A stretch of 32,122 bases of DNA from the NCBI RefSeq assembly GCF_008629675.1, contig NZ_VWOX01000031.1:1-32122 (forward strand), in the 5' to 3' direction. Positions 31,911-32,122 of the stretch are shown here, piece after piece; positions within the stretch are counted from its first letter, which is position 1; each line of letters opens with the position of its first letter. Source of the DNA: Roseiconus nitratireducens. Lineage in GTDB: Bacteria; Planctomycetota; Planctomycetia; Pirellulales; Pirellulaceae. The notes under the pieces are model-generated. The model did no database searches. It had not been told where the DNA came from and saw only the letters and a program-made list of their open reading frames with translations. The translations under genes were made by a program, and so were the position numbers.

Positions 31911-32122
31911 ACGCGAGGAAAGGCCAAGATGGTGTCGAATGATGGCAAATGTTGACCTGGCCAGAGCAACCAGCGAGAATAGCAGGCACAAGAAACAAGG
32001 ATCGGCGAGAACAGGGGCGTTGACCGGCAAGAACAGCCGACGGCTTCCCAGGGTACCGAAGGTGATTTCAGCGAGAACACCCACCCCGGCCCCAATCACC
32101 CGCCGCGTCCGGTGATAAATAA
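31902..32122 (-). CDS. Possible membrane-protein fragment, open at the right edge
   Basis: The minus strand is open from the right edge of the window to a stop at 31902, about 72 codons. It reads IGAGVGVLAEITFG, SRRLFLPVNAPVL and CFLCLLFSLVALARSTFAII, so one or two membrane segments are possible. An internal GTG at 32099 is the only start codon seen; if the gene begins outside the window this is its 3' end. The same DNA contains four spaced copies of a GCGAGAA-type motif, which produce repeated Leu/Phe/Ala segments when translated, so the hydrophobicity may be an artefact. No homology is recognised. Confidence 0.2.
   Translation of the reverse strand, partial: IYHRTRRVIGAGVGVLAEITFGTLGSRRLFLPVNAPVLADPCFLCLLFSLVALARSTFAIIRHHLGLSSRSI

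Larger units (their letters stand above)
31129..32122. other. Upstream region of intI and right window end, no recognised gene
   Basis: Almost 1 kb without a recognisable gene. In a canonical integron this is where attI and the first cassettes would lie. It contains three inverted repeats (31205-31223, 31265-31281, 31377-31413), an AT-rich stretch at 31331-31374 that could hold the intI promoter, one family A repeat (31521-31545), a plus-strand open frame ending at 31910 and a minus-strand open frame running off the right end. No pair of RYYYAAC and GTTRRRY boxes typical of attC was found; the closest single box is GTTAGCC near 31590, one base off. Confidence 0.6.

Noticed and set aside
31513..32115. 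Plus-strand open frame of 200 codons at the right end
   Set aside because: It starts from TTG within a family A repeat, is rich in Arg, Ser and Pro, lacks any domain-like segment, and overlaps a better-looking frame at 31638-31910.
1..32122. tRNA, rRNA or other structured RNA genes
   Set aside because: No cloverleaf with GTTCRAnYC-type T-arm and no rRNA sequence was recognised when reading the spacers.

Overview
The window reads as chromosomal DNA from a planctomycete, most likely a Pirellulaceae/Rhodopirellula-type marine heterotroph. This rests on lipoproteins with FG-GAP/VCBS repeats and an ASPIC/UnbV domain, a very large secreted protein combining a planctomycete-type CxxCH haem-binding domain with a DUF6797-like region and a cupredoxin, moderately high GC, loosely packed genes with weak Shine-Dalgarno signals, and many short palindromic intergenic repeats. 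The assignment comes from gene content only; there is no rRNA or tRNA in the window.

Left part (1-8500): two divergent FG-GAP lipoproteins, one on the minus strand with TPRs and an ASPIC/UnbV domain and one on the plus strand with a CxxCH motif, followed by a large DUF11-type lipoprotein. All three carry lipoboxes and are envelope or periplasmic proteins. Middle part (8700-20400): housekeeping genes. These are enolase (eno), riboflavin synthase overlapping 16S rRNA dimethyltransferase (ribE-rsmA), an OpgG/MdoG-type periplasmic glucan protein, the replicative polymerase dnaE with an apparently intact PHP metal site, the tRNA m7G methyltransferase trmB, and a fused uroporphyrinogen-III synthase/uroporphyrinogen decarboxylase (hemD-hemE). 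A perfect 9-bp inverted repeat sits on a promoter-like sequence ahead of the fusion. Right part (20500-29100): three secreted catabolic proteins on the minus strand in the order giant six-module protein, GtaA-type glutaminase-like protein, alpha/beta-hydrolase. They probably work on extracellular or periplasmic organic matter.

The right end (29100-32122) is accessory in character. A complete integron integrase gene (IntI, with the IntI-specific insertion and all catalytic residues) has an unusual N-terminal extension of about 120 residues. It is flanked by structured repeats: two copies of a bulged hairpin just beyond its 3' end and three inverted repeats upstream. No consensus attC site (RYYYAAC...GTTRRRY) was found on either side, so a cassette array, if any, lies outside the window or uses divergent sites. 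The last kilobase has no recognisable gene, but it contains an open frame with protein-like composition and no good start codon, and a possible membrane-protein fragment running off the end.

Four families of dispersed or local repeats run through the intergenic spaces: A (GCCGTC-GCCA-GACGGC hairpin, six copies), B (about 50 bp around CCGTCGGC...GCCGACGG, four copies), C (GGAGGGTGAA-type element) and D (bulged hairpin beside intI). Several gene starts are uncertain because start codons are often not preceded by a clear ribosome-binding site; alternatives are given in the entries.
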